Shown here: positions 11,029 through 22,340 of the stretch, one piece after another
Layout of the letters: every line of letters begins with the position of its first letter
Numbering within the stretch: position 1 is the stretch's first letter
Position numbers and translations under genes: made by a program
Assembly (NCBI RefSeq): GCF_032118995.1
Contig: NC_092648.1
Location: forward strand, 5,409,001-5,473,000
From: Asterias amurensis
Lineage: Eukaryota > Echinodermata > Asteroidea > Forcipulatida > Asteriidae
Reading direction: 5' to 3'
Length of the DNA stretch: 64,000 nucleotides
Notes under the pieces: model-generated
Database searches by the model: none
What the model saw: only the letters and a program-made list of their open reading frames with translations
What the model was told of the DNA's origin: nothing

Positions 11029-14000
11029 TCACATTACGGCATACACTATGTCACCAACTCTCACTTGACCAGTCACCTCGCATTGGAGGTTGGAACCAAA
11101 TACTGGATAGGTCTTTCCCCAAACTTTACTGTCCGGAAGCGATTTGTCCAGTAACCTATATCTGAGAGAGGAAACAACAACACCCGGTTATTTAATTTTA
11201 TCGCCACGGCAAAACAAAAAGTTGCCTGTCTGTACTTTCTTAATTTAAAAGAGTGAAAAACACCACTATTTACATTTCGAGTTGTCCCTCATAAGACTCT
11301 TTAACAAAGAGGGGGGGGGGGGGGGGGCAATACATCTTACACTGGATGAATTCAGCCTAAATGAAGATGGGGGAGAGGGATAATGATGATGATTATGATG
11401 ACAAAGGTAACATCCTACTTACTCTTTGAGGGTTTTTAGTGGTTCATTATCACTATTCTTCACACCAGTCTCTGGGTCCACGGTGACCAATATACACCTA
11501 CAAAATAGGACACGATCATTTTAACAATTTGTTCAAGTTATAATGTGAGAAAATGCTTGTATCTGGAATAATAATTGAACAAATCTAGCATCCACAGAGA
11601 CGAATTTCCGAGACCCGTACGGCAAGATGAAGAGGTAATTTCTCTATATGGAAAGGTTTGCGGTAACACCATGTAATGACTATCTCATAATGAGTTGGGG
11701 TGGTTCTGAAAAGAAAGGTAATTTCTCACTAAAATATTAAAAGACTTCAGGTATGAAGCCTTTTTTTAGGCATCTGAAATAACACAATTGGGCAATAAGG
11801 GTGTTTTCTTTCATTATTCTCATGCAACTTTGATGACTAACTGAGTTCAAATGTTCACAGAATTTAGATTGTATGCATTGACACTTACAAAAGGTGTCTA
11901 GTGCCTAAATTTAACCATTTCCTTCTCCATGATTTAACTGAGCACCATATGTTAGCGTTTGAAAGTGGCTAACTTACCTTCCACACGTATGAGACCTACG
12001 CAATACCACGGTATCACCTATCTTCAAATATTTCCAGTTGTCCTGAATACAAAATATATGCCAAGGAAAAGAAAGGTATTCTCATTCGCTTTCAATGTTC
12101 CGTTTTTATAATAAACACCTTGCATTGGCCGCCATCTTAGATGAAACGTGCACGTCTGAAAGCTACCCTTGGGGAGAGTCGTGCGCACCGCGTACTTGCG
12201 TGCACTTTTCCTACAAAGATTGTGGTCAATGACGTCATGTGATATCCATCTATATTAAGGTTTGCACCTCAAGGTGATTGACAGGGAGCAGCTACATCAA
12301 ACATCACTTTAACTCAAGGGTTTACCAGTTTTTCACCGGGCACCACACAAAACAACGGACCTTTCCATAGAATATGCAAATTGCAAAGCAAAATTAGTGA
12401 AGCCTTTTTGTAAAGGGCTGCTGGTTGCGTGACGCATACGCGTTATGTACGTTTGCCTATCGGTGCAAAACGCTCTAGAGTGTCATTTGGGATTGCATTG
12501 GTTTTCAGAATCCATGATTTGGAGCCTATGAACTCAGATTCCTCGACTCCTAGTCAACACAAATTTCACTGAATTATCTTGCCGATTATGATGTGTGTAT
12601 GTAAGTGACTTTGGCTACGGGTACGCCTTTACGGCTGCTGACAGAAAATAATTCTGGCCGTAGCCAGCAAGCACTTTCGAATTCATTCAAATGAAATAGG
12701 CTTAGATAGTACATTCGCTCGTCGTTTCATATCTCTATGGACTTGGACTGTCGGTTTGTATTTATATTATCAACTATTTGTCACTGCTGATATTTTTGTG
12801 TTAAAAGGATTTACCTCATCAAATGCTCCAGTTCCAGAAACCACAAGATTGGGTCTGAAGCTTCGCATGGATGCAGGCTTCTCCAACCGGGTGTTTAAGT
12901 CTTCTAAGCTCGCCTCGGTTGCCACATTGTATTGACTCAATTCTGTGTAGCCGCCCTGTAAAATATACATAGAGATTGACTTAACAATCTAAGAACAAAC
13001 ATAAAAAACCGACCTTTATCCGACCTTGAACAGTTAACACGATTGTTTAGCATCATCATACTGAAGAGTTTTTGAAAGCTGATATTGTTTCGTCACTTAT
13101 TGAAGTACTTTATTTCAAAACCTATTATAAAAACCCGTACAACTCACCAGTTTCTCGTCGGTAAATCTGTGTCCCCATCTCGTATCCTGTTGCAAAATTC
13201 TGTCCGCGATGACGCCCTGTTTAAAATAAGCAAGTCTGCTACCTTGCTTGCCGAGGTAGGTACTTATCCAGGCTTCGCACCTTTGGCCACAATACAACCC
13301 AGATGAATCCAATCTCCACATTCTGTAGATATGGAACAAGAAAATAGAAAAAAACTGAACTTTCACTTTGCAGAAACTCTCGTTTCGTCACAATGCGTCG
13401 TGCGTCTGAATTAGTGTTTTCTAGTGTTTTCTGATATAATAACAGTTGGTAACAAAAACAAAAAATTCTTCTTCGGAACCTCTTTCGGCCTGTTTGTTTT
13501 ACAGTCGCGGTAAGTTGACAAGGGGGGCAGTTTACCAGGCGTCCACATTGGATTGGATTTTGTTATTCCACAGAAAAGTCAAGTACTTTAACCCCCCCCC
13601 CCCAAAAAAAAAAAAAAAAAAAAGAAAAAAGAAAAAAAGAAGGCTCGCTCTCCTCCAACGACTTTGGGACGGATTAGCAAAATATCACATTTATGTAACT
13701 GCATCGTAGTGTGAGATAGAGGATGGGTGAGACTTCGTGACACTTACCTAAATTTCAGGATTGGATTCGTTGAGCTTGTTATTTCTGCAAAACTGACGTC
13801 CAACGTGTCCATTCCAGGTGCTTCAAGAATGAACCGTTTGCCATCCTCTGACAGACTGGGTAAAACCAGCGCCAGGGTCGGTTCCATTCTTAAAGTAACC
13901 TTGTTGTCATTTTCATCCAGAATAATGAAATTCCTGAAAAATAACAAAAAAATCAAAACAAATTTCACCGGTCCATATTATTTCAAATGATATTAGAGTA

Positions 14001-14785
14001 GCTTTTAAAACTGAGCCAGTCGGAAACTTTAAAAAAATCTTTGACTGGTTCTCGGGTGTCATTTTGGCCAGGTGAATATTACACAACATCCCACAAAAAG
14101 GAACGGAAAGCAATTAGCATAAGCCTAAAAATATTATACTTTTAGAATGTGATATACATAAGCCTAAAAATATTATACTTTTAGAATGTGAAATCCCCTA
14201 CACCCTAAAGGCAAATAACCCAGTGGATCTTTAAAGGGACTCATTTGACACTGTGGGTAGCTCCAATTATCTCAAAATAATTGTTTAAAAAAAAACTAGG
14301 CCTGAAGTTTTTTTTATATAGATATTATCTGCAAGCACACACTTTGTGCTACACCACAGGTGTGTTTCATTCTGTCATTATTCACTTGCAACTTCGATGA
14401 CCAATGTCCAAGTTTTCACAGGTTTGTTATTTTATGCAGGTTGGGATACTCTAATGAGAAGACTGGTCTTTGACCATTTATACCAAAGGTGATCCGTTAA
14501 AGACCGCACCTACCTATCAAACAGTCCATTGTCACCCCGCAGACCTGTAGGGGTGCACTCTGCCATGGTCACTTCCTGACCCCTGCATGATTTGATAGGA
14601 TGAATGAAGATAGTGCTCAGTTTCCCAACAGGTTTAAAAACGAGCTCAGACGGTGTTTTCTTTCTGTACCACCACCAGGCAGCACCACAGGCCACACCGG
14701 CCGTAGCAAGCACAGAAGCACCCGCTACAAAAACCTGCTGCTGCTTGCTCAGGCCTTCGTATGTCTCGCGGAGTATTTTAGCCAT
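11029..14785 (-). CDS. MTARC1: Mitochondrial amidoxime-reducing component (MOSC domain)
   Basis: Seven exons splice in frame to 348 residues: 14514-14785, 13748-13933, 13148-13322, 12815-12955, 11978-12042, 11423-11497 and 11029-11161. All have GT-AG borders. The family holds a molybdenum cofactor and reduces N-hydroxylated compounds with cytochrome b5 and its reductase at the outer mitochondrial membrane. Residues 18-40 form a hydrophobic N-terminal anchor (VFVAGASVLATAGVACG) followed by the basic YRKK. The MOSC N-terminal barrel follows (KLSTIFIHPIKSCRGQEV, about 55-72). The MOSC core carries RPNLVVSGTGAF and the conserved Cys of HTCGRCILVTVDPETG (Cys281), which matches the molybdenum ligand of human mARC1. 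Human mARC1 is 337 residues. The start codon follows no in-frame alternative and begins the anchor. This could be co-orthologous to MTARC1 and MTARC2. Its neighbour DPY30 starts 1.4 kb away on the opposite strand. Confidence 0.95.
13590..13642. repeat. C-run followed by A-rich low-complexity tract
   Basis: A run of cytosines passes into an A/AAAAG tract inside mARC intron 2. Similar C/A or G runs occur at 11310, 27395, 47950 and 61757. Confidence 0.8.
14231..14500. repeat. TTAA-flanked MITE in mARC intron 1
   Basis: TTAA occurs at 14231 and at 14497. The interior has the family words TTTTCACAGGTTTGTTATTTTATGCA and GAAGACTGGTCTTTGAC. The element ends 14 bp from the exon 1 donor. Confidence 0.7.
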
Positions 14786-14856
14786 GTTGCGAAAGTTTGT
14801 TCATACAAGCCTGGTTGGTTGAAGCATGGCTGAATACTAGTATCGCTGTATCAGGG

Positions 14857-14866
14857 TATATATATA
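14857..14866 (-). promoter_or_regulatory. Possible TATA box of the mARC gene
   Basis: CTATATATATACCC on the minus strand lies about 75 bp upstream of the mARC start codon. That spacing would allow a short 5'UTR. It is an inference from motif and position only. The rest of the 14786-16150 spacer shows no ORF I can defend. Confidence 0.35.
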
Positions 14867-16150
14867 GTACAGTGGTTAAAGTTGTTTGTCATTGCCCAGT
14901 GAACATACAATTGATTATAGCCATAATATAATAAATTATAGCCAGTGATGGGATAACGCTGGTCAAAGTGCAAATACAGTGATGGGACGGCAGAAAACGT
15001 CACTTCAAGTGCACTGAAGATAATGGTTAACACATGTGGTTAACACATGTTGAGGTTAACGCATGGTTAGGAATCCTAATATTTTGAGCACCATGTGGGC
15101 CTATGTCACACAAAATCGTGATTGTGCCCCCGATCGCACGCCACAAAGGCCCATTGACGTAACACATTTCAAAACTGCGTCAAGCTAAAGCACTTTTTGC
15201 GCATGGATGCACACGGAAAAAGTGCTCCTTTTCAAACTGAAATACAAGGCGAACTTGCCCTGTAGTTTATAAGCAAATCGCATTCTTTCTAATAAGCATA
15301 TTGTGTTTACAGGGCGATTTATTTATAGCGCTTCGTTCTAGTCACGTTAAGGATGCTACATCAGATTTGTTGCCAATTTGACCATTTGACCCAACAATTT
15401 TGATTTAAAATTCAATAGGTATTTTGATGGGGGTCGAGAAAGTTACAAGCTTTCATTTGAGCCATTGCTCGAAAAAGTCCGCCAATTATTAGTAGCAGTG
15501 AAATAAAGTGCTCAAAATTAAAACGTTTTAAATTTTTGTCATGGTTCCTGACCATTAAAAGTCAAAGTTACACCTTTTTTCGTTAGAGCGGGTAATACTC
15601 TTTGCAAATACCATTCACTCAAAAAATATATCTAATGTTTGAGGCAAAAAGGCCTGATAAGTGGCATAGAGTTCCAGATACGTGGCACAGCTATGCCAGT
15701 GACCCCTCACTTAAATGTGTCCTTCCTGTTTTTATTCCTCACATTAATTTGTCTGGGACTCACAGTTGTGATGTAGTAAGGCGGAGTCAGGAGGCAAAGT
15801 CACTCTATCAATATCAGCGTTCTCCTTCCTACATCGGAGCACCGAAGTATTGTAACGTTTTCAGTGTCTTTTCAAAGCCACCGTACTGAAACTTCAACAA
15901 TTTGTAATCGGGTTGCAATTCCCAAATGGGTGGACTGATACCCCGACGTTCACGTATACAAATGCGTTAGTTTTATGTATAAATAAAGAAACAAACTTGC
16001 AAGGTACCATGCTTGGCATTCTTGAAGCCTGTATCCTGTAGTAACAAAAAAGCATTGAACTTCTTACTGAACAAAAACTCGCGGCAAAGCTGAATGAGAT
16101 TGAGTCAAACTTCACTTTCCTCTTGAGAGAAACGACTTTTAAGGTTAACC

Positions 16151-18128
16151 ATGAGTGAAGGTATGTTTTGAGGCCGTTTTTAGTGTTATTTTATTATTGA
16201 ATACTTCCTCAAAATTGCTAGACGAATTGATTCTGTGTCTGTGATCATTTTTTAGCTAACAAAAAGTACAAATATTGGAATCCAGAGGCGAATTCAAATT
16301 GGCAGAAAATTAATTTAATTAATGGACAGTATTAAAGATAAGGTTTTTCTAAGTAGCTTTAAATTTACCTCTATACTCTACTTCGCAACTGTTTTGTTTT
16401 GTTGTGTTGGGTTGTGTTAAATACACTGTTCTTATGCCATTGGAAATTTTGTAATCTTGTAATGCAAAGTTAAAACAGTGTTATTATTAAATGTAATGTT
16501 TGTTTACACCGACAGCAGTTGAGCAGACACCCCAACCTACGGATCCAAACATGGGATTGAACATAGAAAATGCTGTAAGTATTCCAAAACAATGCAGCCA
16601 CTACCAATGCCCAACAAAAAAAGTAGTTTCTAAAAGTGTTTTTTTTAGTGTTTTTTTACGCAAGTCGCCTGACACACAAGGCCTGAGGGCCACTTCAAGG
16701 TGTGGGCTACAATTATTTTTTCCAGAGGCCGTTGCCACCTACTCCTAGGGCTGAAACACGGTTGCCCCTTTTACAGTCCATACGAATGTAGGCTTGGGTA
16801 TCATCAATTTGAAGCCTGGCCGGTAGAGCAGAAAGCACTACCTCCCCAATTATATGTAGCAAGTGTCACGACCGGGATCCGAACCCACACCCTGCTGCTC
16901 AAACACCAGAGCTTGAATCCGGTGCTCTTAACCGCTCGGCCATGACACTGCTACAAAATTATTGCGGTAATTAGACCCAGTACTAACTAGGGCACTGTAT
17001 TCCTTTTTTTCCCACAATTAACCGATAAGGTCAAGATTTGGAAAAAGGAATCGTAAGTTACTGGGTCTATGCGCGAATCAGTATTGATACTTTTTAATGG
17101 GTGGTCTAAACCTGTTATTTATCTTTAACTTTTCCTCTTCTCCTTTTTCTTTGATCATAATTCATTCACATTTAGGAACTAGTTTTCATAATCAATTTTG
17201 CCTTGTCACCAACAGCCACCAAAATCAGAGTCGCCTCACGCTGAGCATGGACTCACCGAAAACATACAGAAGATTATCACTCAAGAGAAAGAAGAAGTTG
17301 AGAAGACGAAAGTTGACTTGGAGTCCCTAACCACGAGAGCCTACCTAGACCATACGGTGGTACCCATCCTGCTGCAAGGGATGTCGGCACTGGCCAAAGA
17401 GAGGTATTATAAACTAATGCAGAGGTTTCAAAGCCCTTGATCCTCCTGATAAATGTAGACCAGGGCCCAATTTCATAGAGCTGCTTTTGCATGAAAAGTA
17501 GCTAAGCATATCAAAATAATGCTTACCAGAGTAAGGTTACCAGCCAAACTACCATGCCAAATGTACAGATTGTGACTGGTATCCAGCTGATGTTTGCTAA
17601 GCAGAAAGACGTTAAGCTAAATTCTTTGCTTTTAAGCAGCTCTATGAAATTGGGCCTAGAGCCTAGAGGGCTACGACAAACTAAGATTTTGGGTGTTGAG
17701 TAATTATTAATGGAGTTTCTATCTTAATAGATGTCAGTTTTGCAGCGGGATTCATTTTTAACTTTACACTTATTTGTATTAGGAAGCACTGTATACTCAG
17801 TTATTTTGGAGCCCTGTGAAGAAAACATCCACATGTATATCACTCAAGTGGGATTCGAACCCACAAACATTGCATTGCTAGAGCAGATGTCTTACCACTT
17901 AACTACTGAGCTAGCTGGGAAAGGCTCAATGACAAATTTGGTTTTCAGCGAACTTGAAGAAAAATATTTGAAATTGAAGAAAAATATTTCACTTAGTTGT
18001 AAACTTGACATGTATGTATTTCTAACTATTTTATGTCTGGTTTGATTATTCACAGACCTCCCAATCCGATTGAGTACCTGGCCAGCTACCTCCTGAAGAA
18101 TAAAGACCAGTTTGAAGGTAGCAGCTAA
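16151..18128 (+). CDS. DPY30: DPY30 homolog, core subunit of SET1/MLL complexes
   Basis: Four exons join in frame to 109 residues: 16151-16160, 16516-16574, 17216-17403 and 18056-18128. DPY30 is the dimeric scaffold subunit of SET1/MLL histone H3K4 methyltransferases and binds the C-terminal helix of ASH2L. The C-terminal half (residues 63-105) is almost the family consensus: [20 protein letters not shown], then [20 protein letters not shown], then DQF. Human DPY30 has 99 residues, and the difference is in the variable N-terminus. Exon 2 has a CAGCAG acceptor, so one alanine may be alternatively included. The start (ACCATGAGTG) gives a three-codon first exon and is in a fair context; an upstream coding exon cannot be excluded. 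Possible poly(A) signals AATAAA lie far downstream, at about 19697 and 19745. The gene converges on symplekin. Confidence 0.95.
16675..16949 (-). repeat. tRNA-derived SINE in DPY30 intron 2
   Basis: The minus strand begins with a tRNA-like head. It has an A box (TGGCCGAGCGGTTAAGAGCA) and a B box (GGGTTCGGATCCCGG) at 16863-16949. The body at 16675-16770 matches 59438-59570. Other heads of this type lie at 26244-26331 and 33868-33948. Confidence 0.75.
17463..17657. repeat. MITE with GGGCCCAATTTCATAGAGCT arms
   Basis: The arms GGGCCCAATTTCATAGAGCT and AGCTCTATGAAATTGGGCC flank about 150 bp. Relatives occur at 18336-18961, 25893-26395 (interrupted), 55308-55615, 58120-58277 and 58557-58747. Confidence 0.8.
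17846..17919 (-). repeat. tRNA-like SINE head
   Basis: The minus strand reads CCAGCTAGCTCAGTAGTTAA and, further on, TGTGGGTTCGAATCCCAC. These are A-box and B-box words. The 5' and 3' ends do not pair as an acceptor stem, so I call a SINE fragment and not a tRNA gene. It lies in DPY30 intron 3. Confidence 0.55.
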
Positions 18129-18335
18129 GACATGAAATAGCCGTCTAATAATACCACTGGATTCACTACTCATTGAGGGGGTAAAGTTAGCCTTGTGTGG
18201 TGTCAACATGGTATGCTGAGAGTATTAGAACCCTGCACTATCCATTTGAACATTTCATGCCTTTGGATTGTGATGTTAGGTTTGTCCAAGGGAAAGAAAG
18301 ACAACAAACTTGTACGAAGCATTGAGATAGAACTA

Positions 18336-18961
18336 GGGCCCAATTTCATAGAGCTGCCTATGAAGCAGATAATGATGCTTAACTTCTGCTTAGCAGAAAT
18401 GAGCAGGATACCAGTATACAATTGTTGCACGCTGTGACGGGGTCCATGGCATTTTGTACACCCCGAGGGGGAAAATGGAACCCGAGGCTAAGCCGAGGGA
18501 GCCATTTTCCCACGAGGGTGTACAAAACCCATGGACCCCAGTCACAACGTGCAACAATTGTTGTTATACCTTTGTATAATTTTTATTCCTCTTCTCGAAG
18601 TTCTGTTGTCATCTTTAAACATTATTACGACGGACGATTCACTGTTTAATAAGCAGACGAATGAGAAACAACTTCCTCGAACCCGCGGTTGTTTCGTACA
18701 CAGCGCGAAATCGACCAATGCTGGGAACGATCAAGGTGATGTATACCCGGTGTACATCACTTTTCATGTTACCCGGCGCGTCGCGAGCCATGTAACATGC
18801 GTTTTTGTTGCGCGTCACATGATTGGTTCTCGACCAATCAAACTTCACAATTTGCACAGAGGTATAACAATCACAAATGGAACATGGTATTTTGATTGTT
18901 TACCTTACTTTTGTAAGCATAATTGTGCTGTGCCTTAAGCAGCTCTATGAAATTGGACCCC
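18336..18961. repeat. GGGCCCAATTTCATAG MITE containing a foldback insert
   Basis: The family arms lie at 18336 and 18940-18961. Inside, 18417-18562 is a foldback with arms ACAATTGTTGCACG / CGTGCAACAATTGT and a GAGGCTAAGCCGAG centre. The rest of the 18129-21173 spacer is AT-rich with scattered repeats and no supported gene. Confidence 0.7.
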
Positions 18962-19807
18962 GCATGAGAATGTTAGTATTATAAACCCAGTTTTGTATAA
19001 AGGATATTCAACGAATAGTACATACATGTACATCACCATTTGGATAAGTCATCCTAAATTTGTGTTTCTCTTAAAGAAAATTGCACCAAAAAAAACCTCC
19101 AAGATGGGTGACTCATGTTTTTATAAAGTGTTTTTTTCATGTTTCTTTCATGTTTCTTATTAATTAAAAGAACCTAGTTAGGGGAGTATAATTAGAGTGC
19201 AGTAGACATAATAATTTGTACATAAAGCAATTGTGGTTATTCCTTTGGCACAAGGTGACATGTTACTACATCAGGCTGGGCACAGTAATGATTCAATTTC
19301 ATTCTGTGAATGGTTACAAAAAAAATTATCTTTAACAAGGGTTGTTGTGCTTTTTTTACTGTACTTGTATATATTTTCAGACTAACAGATAATAACGGCA
19401 AATAAACTGTTTGGTTAATCAGTTTTGTGGGATGATTTAAAATTATAAGAAAAAAAAAGGCTACATGTACATGTATTCCATTTGCAACACGGCAATTGCT
19501 GTCCATTTTGTCGGTCAAAATGCACACAAAACTGAAGGCAAGCATGTAAATGATTCTTTGCCTAAAATGTGAACTACATTGAATTTATAGCACATGGGGA
19601 CATCAACTCCTAACTTGGAGAATTAATTGTTTTTGTGATGATAACGTTGGGTAAATTGGGTCAAAACAAGCCTTTCCATTTTGTAGGACTTGTAAAATAA
19701 AGTTATTTGAAATATCTACAATTTATGGCTGTTATGTTTCAATGAAATAAACATACATGAACATATTGTCAATCTACAAGGAACATTTCAAATTCTTTGG
19801 TGTGTAA

Positions 19808-19900
19808 AAGTTATTGTAGTTGGTAGAGCGCTGGCATGTTAATCCAGAGGTTGTTGGTCCAAATCCTGTTCTAGTCAATTTGTCTTTGCTCAACCCCAAA
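19808..19900 (+). repeat. tRNA-like SINE fragment
   Basis: It has a GTTGGTAGAGCGCTGGCATG A-box region and a GTTGGTCCAAATCC B-box-like word, followed by CTAGTCAATTTGTCTTTG. The same trailing words occur at 28980-29010. Confidence 0.55.
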
Positions 19901-19944
19901 TCAGTTATTATTTTTAATGCATAAAACATATTGAAGAGTCTGAA

Positions 19945-20316
19945 TTAAAGCCATTGGACCCTTTCGGTACAGAAAAAAATAAAAGTTCACAGATTTACAA
20001 ATAACTTACAGGGTTTACAGAAGGTAGTGGTGAAAGACTTCTCTTGAAATATTATTCCATGAAACGCTTTACTTTTTGAGAAAACAGTAAAGCAATATAA
20101 ATTCTTGATAGCGAGAATTAGGGATTTATTTTAAACACATGTCATGACACGATGAAACGCGCGTTTACAAGGGTGGGTTTTCCCATTATTTTCTCCCGAC
20201 TCTGATGACCGATTTAGCCTAAATTTTCACAGGTTTGTTATTTGATATATAAGTTGTGGTACACGAAGTGTGGGCCTTGGACAATACTGTTTACCGAAAG
20301 GGTCCAATGGCTTTAA
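19945..20316. repeat. TTAA-flanked MITE, third subfamily
   Basis: The ends TTAAAGCCATTGGACCCTTT and AAAGGGTCCAATGGCTTTAA are inverted copies with TTAA at both borders (19945 and 20313). The interior resembles the main TTAA family (TTTTCACAGGTTTGTTATTT). Confidence 0.8.
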
Positions 20317-20539
20317 AGGGAGTGTATACCTTTGGCAGGTACTCCAAGATTAATGTCCAAAACAACTCTGTTGGAGGCACTGCAGTTGTTGATTTGTTTT
20401 TCGCTTTTTGTGATACAAGAAAAAACGAGAGTAACTTTCAGATTCAAGATTAATTTTCAGATTCAGTAAATCTTATCCTTAAAAGAATAAACGTGTAACA
20501 GTACAAGGCATAAAATGTCATTGTTATGTATATCCACTA

Positions 20540-20545
20540 TTTATT
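20540..20545 (-). other. Candidate poly(A) signal of symplekin
   Basis: AATAAA on the minus strand lies about 630 bp beyond the symplekin stop codon. It is the first canonical hexamer I found on that strand; usage is not shown. Confidence 0.4.
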
Positions 20546-21173
20546 GTCGACAATAAACAAAAACAGTTCATCTCATACCTAGGGCACATGACAAGTTTTA
20601 AGGCGCATAAACTTTCATCTTATTGTACCATGAAGGAAAACACTAATTCTATGTTAAAATAAAAGTTTATATTCCTGAATAAGTTTAGACTTGTTGACAA
20701 GTCGATGAACGTCGCAGAGCAATATTGCTGGCTCCCGACTACTGCCCCATTTAAATGGAGCCATTGCCACAAAAGCAGTTAACTAGTCTTCAATTTCTGC
20801 AGTTTCAATTTCTGACAACATAATTTGGCTCTGATGGACTTCTGACTATTGACTTGGAGGGTTTAGCACAAAGTCATCAGAGTATCTCGGCTAGAATAAT
20901 ACACTTCTGGGATTGATGAAGATGTTCAAATACCAAAGGTAAGAAGTTTAAGGTCAACACGACGCCTTCCAGGATTAAACTATATCCTGTGAAGCAGCCA
21001 AGCTTCATCACAAGACTGAATAAAATATACAAAATGATGTTTCTGTTTTACAAACCATGAATGTCAAAACATATTCTCTGAAGAGAGAGAGAGCAATTGA
21101 GCATTTGAAGATATACAAAAGATGTAGCTCTTTATGCCAGGAAACTGCCTTTCAACATTTCCTGCTTCAAATT

Positions 21174-22340
21174 TTACTTCTTAAGTCTTGTGCTTTTCCT
21201 AGTTCCAGGAGCTGGTGCGGGGGACTGTAATTTCTTGGCGCCCCTCCCTCGTCCACGCCCACCCCTCCCTCTACCCCTTCCACTCTGTGCCTGCATCTCA
21301 CTCTGTGTTCCATCTTCAGTATCCATGCTCTCAGAATCGGCTGCTCCTAATAGATCAGACGACTGACCTTCATCCATTTCTTCTTCTTTATCATCTTCCT
21401 CATCTTCTGAAGCTTGCTCTTCGTCCTCTTCAACTGTCGGTTCATCCCCTTCTGGACTTTCTTGCTGCAAATCCTCCTCCTCCTTGACTGCCTCTGCCTC
21501 TTTTTTATTTAGTTCTTGCTCTTCTTTGTTCTTTAACTCTTCTTGTTTTTTCCTTTCCTGCTCTTGTTTCCTCAACTCATCTGCTCGTTTCTTTTCCTCC
21601 TCTGCCTTCTTCACCTGCTCCTCCTTTTGTTTCCGTTCTTCCATCGCTTTCTTCAAAGCTTCTTCCTGTTTCTTTTCTTCCTGTTTCTTTTCCTCCTGTT
21701 TCTTTTCTTCCTGTTTCTTTTCTTCCTGTTTCTTGTCTTCCAGTTTCTTCGCTTCTTCCTCTTTCCTTTTCTTTTCAAGCTCCACCTTACGATGTTCTTC
21801 TAGTTTCTTGGCCTTTTCCTGCTCCAACTGGTTTTTCTTCTCCTTCTCTTCCTGAGCAGCCTTCATCGCTGCCGCTCTCTGCTCTCGCTTCTTTTTTGCC
21901 TCCTCAGCAGCTCTCTGTCCTGCCTCTCTAGCAGCCTTCATTTTTGCTTCCTGCCAGATCTTCTGCTTCTCTTTCCACTCCTGGGCAACTTTATCCGCCT
22001 CTTCCTTTTTCTTCTGCTCTTCAGCCTCTTTCTTCGCTTTGGCTTCCAAAGCTACTTTCTCAGCAGCCTTCGCGGCGACCTCCTTCTGTGCTCTCATTTT
22101 CTCCGCTCTTTCTTTGGCGGCTTTCTCCGCCTCTTCCCGTTTTAGTTTCTCCTGCTTAATCCTCTCTTCCTTCAGCTTCTGTTGGTAAAGTCGTGCCTGC
22201 TCCTTGTCTTTTGCCTCTTTCTCCTTCTTGGCTTTTATTTCATCCTCCCGCTTCTTCTTTTCATCCTCTTCCTTCTGCTTTTTCTCGGCAAAAGGATCTG
22301 TTTCCAAGACGGTCATGATCGGGGGTGGAATATGCTTTTG
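21174..22340 (-). other. Symplekin last exon: charged helix, acidic and RG-rich tail
   Basis: This exon encodes residues 1093-1480. After about 20 conserved residues comes a run of roughly 270 residues made almost only of K, E, A, Q and R. It includes five copies of a KKQEE unit, and it looks like a single alpha-helix or coiled coil. An acidic stretch follows ([20 protein letters not shown]), then [15 protein letters not shown] and a basic end STRLKK. Human symplekin has a proline-rich tail here. The complementary strand is open over 123 codons only because the sequence is low in complexity. Confidence 0.9.

Noticed and set aside
15602-15889. 95-codon plus-strand frame upstream of DPY30
   Set aside because: Its AGTTCCAGATACGTGG words recur near 23430 in an intron, so it is repeat-derived. 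It shows no domain.
17846-17919. tRNA gene on the minus strand
   Set aside because: A and B boxes are present, but the acceptor-stem ends do not pair and related heads are attached to SINE bodies.
21484-21855. Plus-strand frame of serine, phenylalanine and cysteine residues
   Set aside because: It is the complement of the Lys/Glu-rich symplekin exon and has no independent support.
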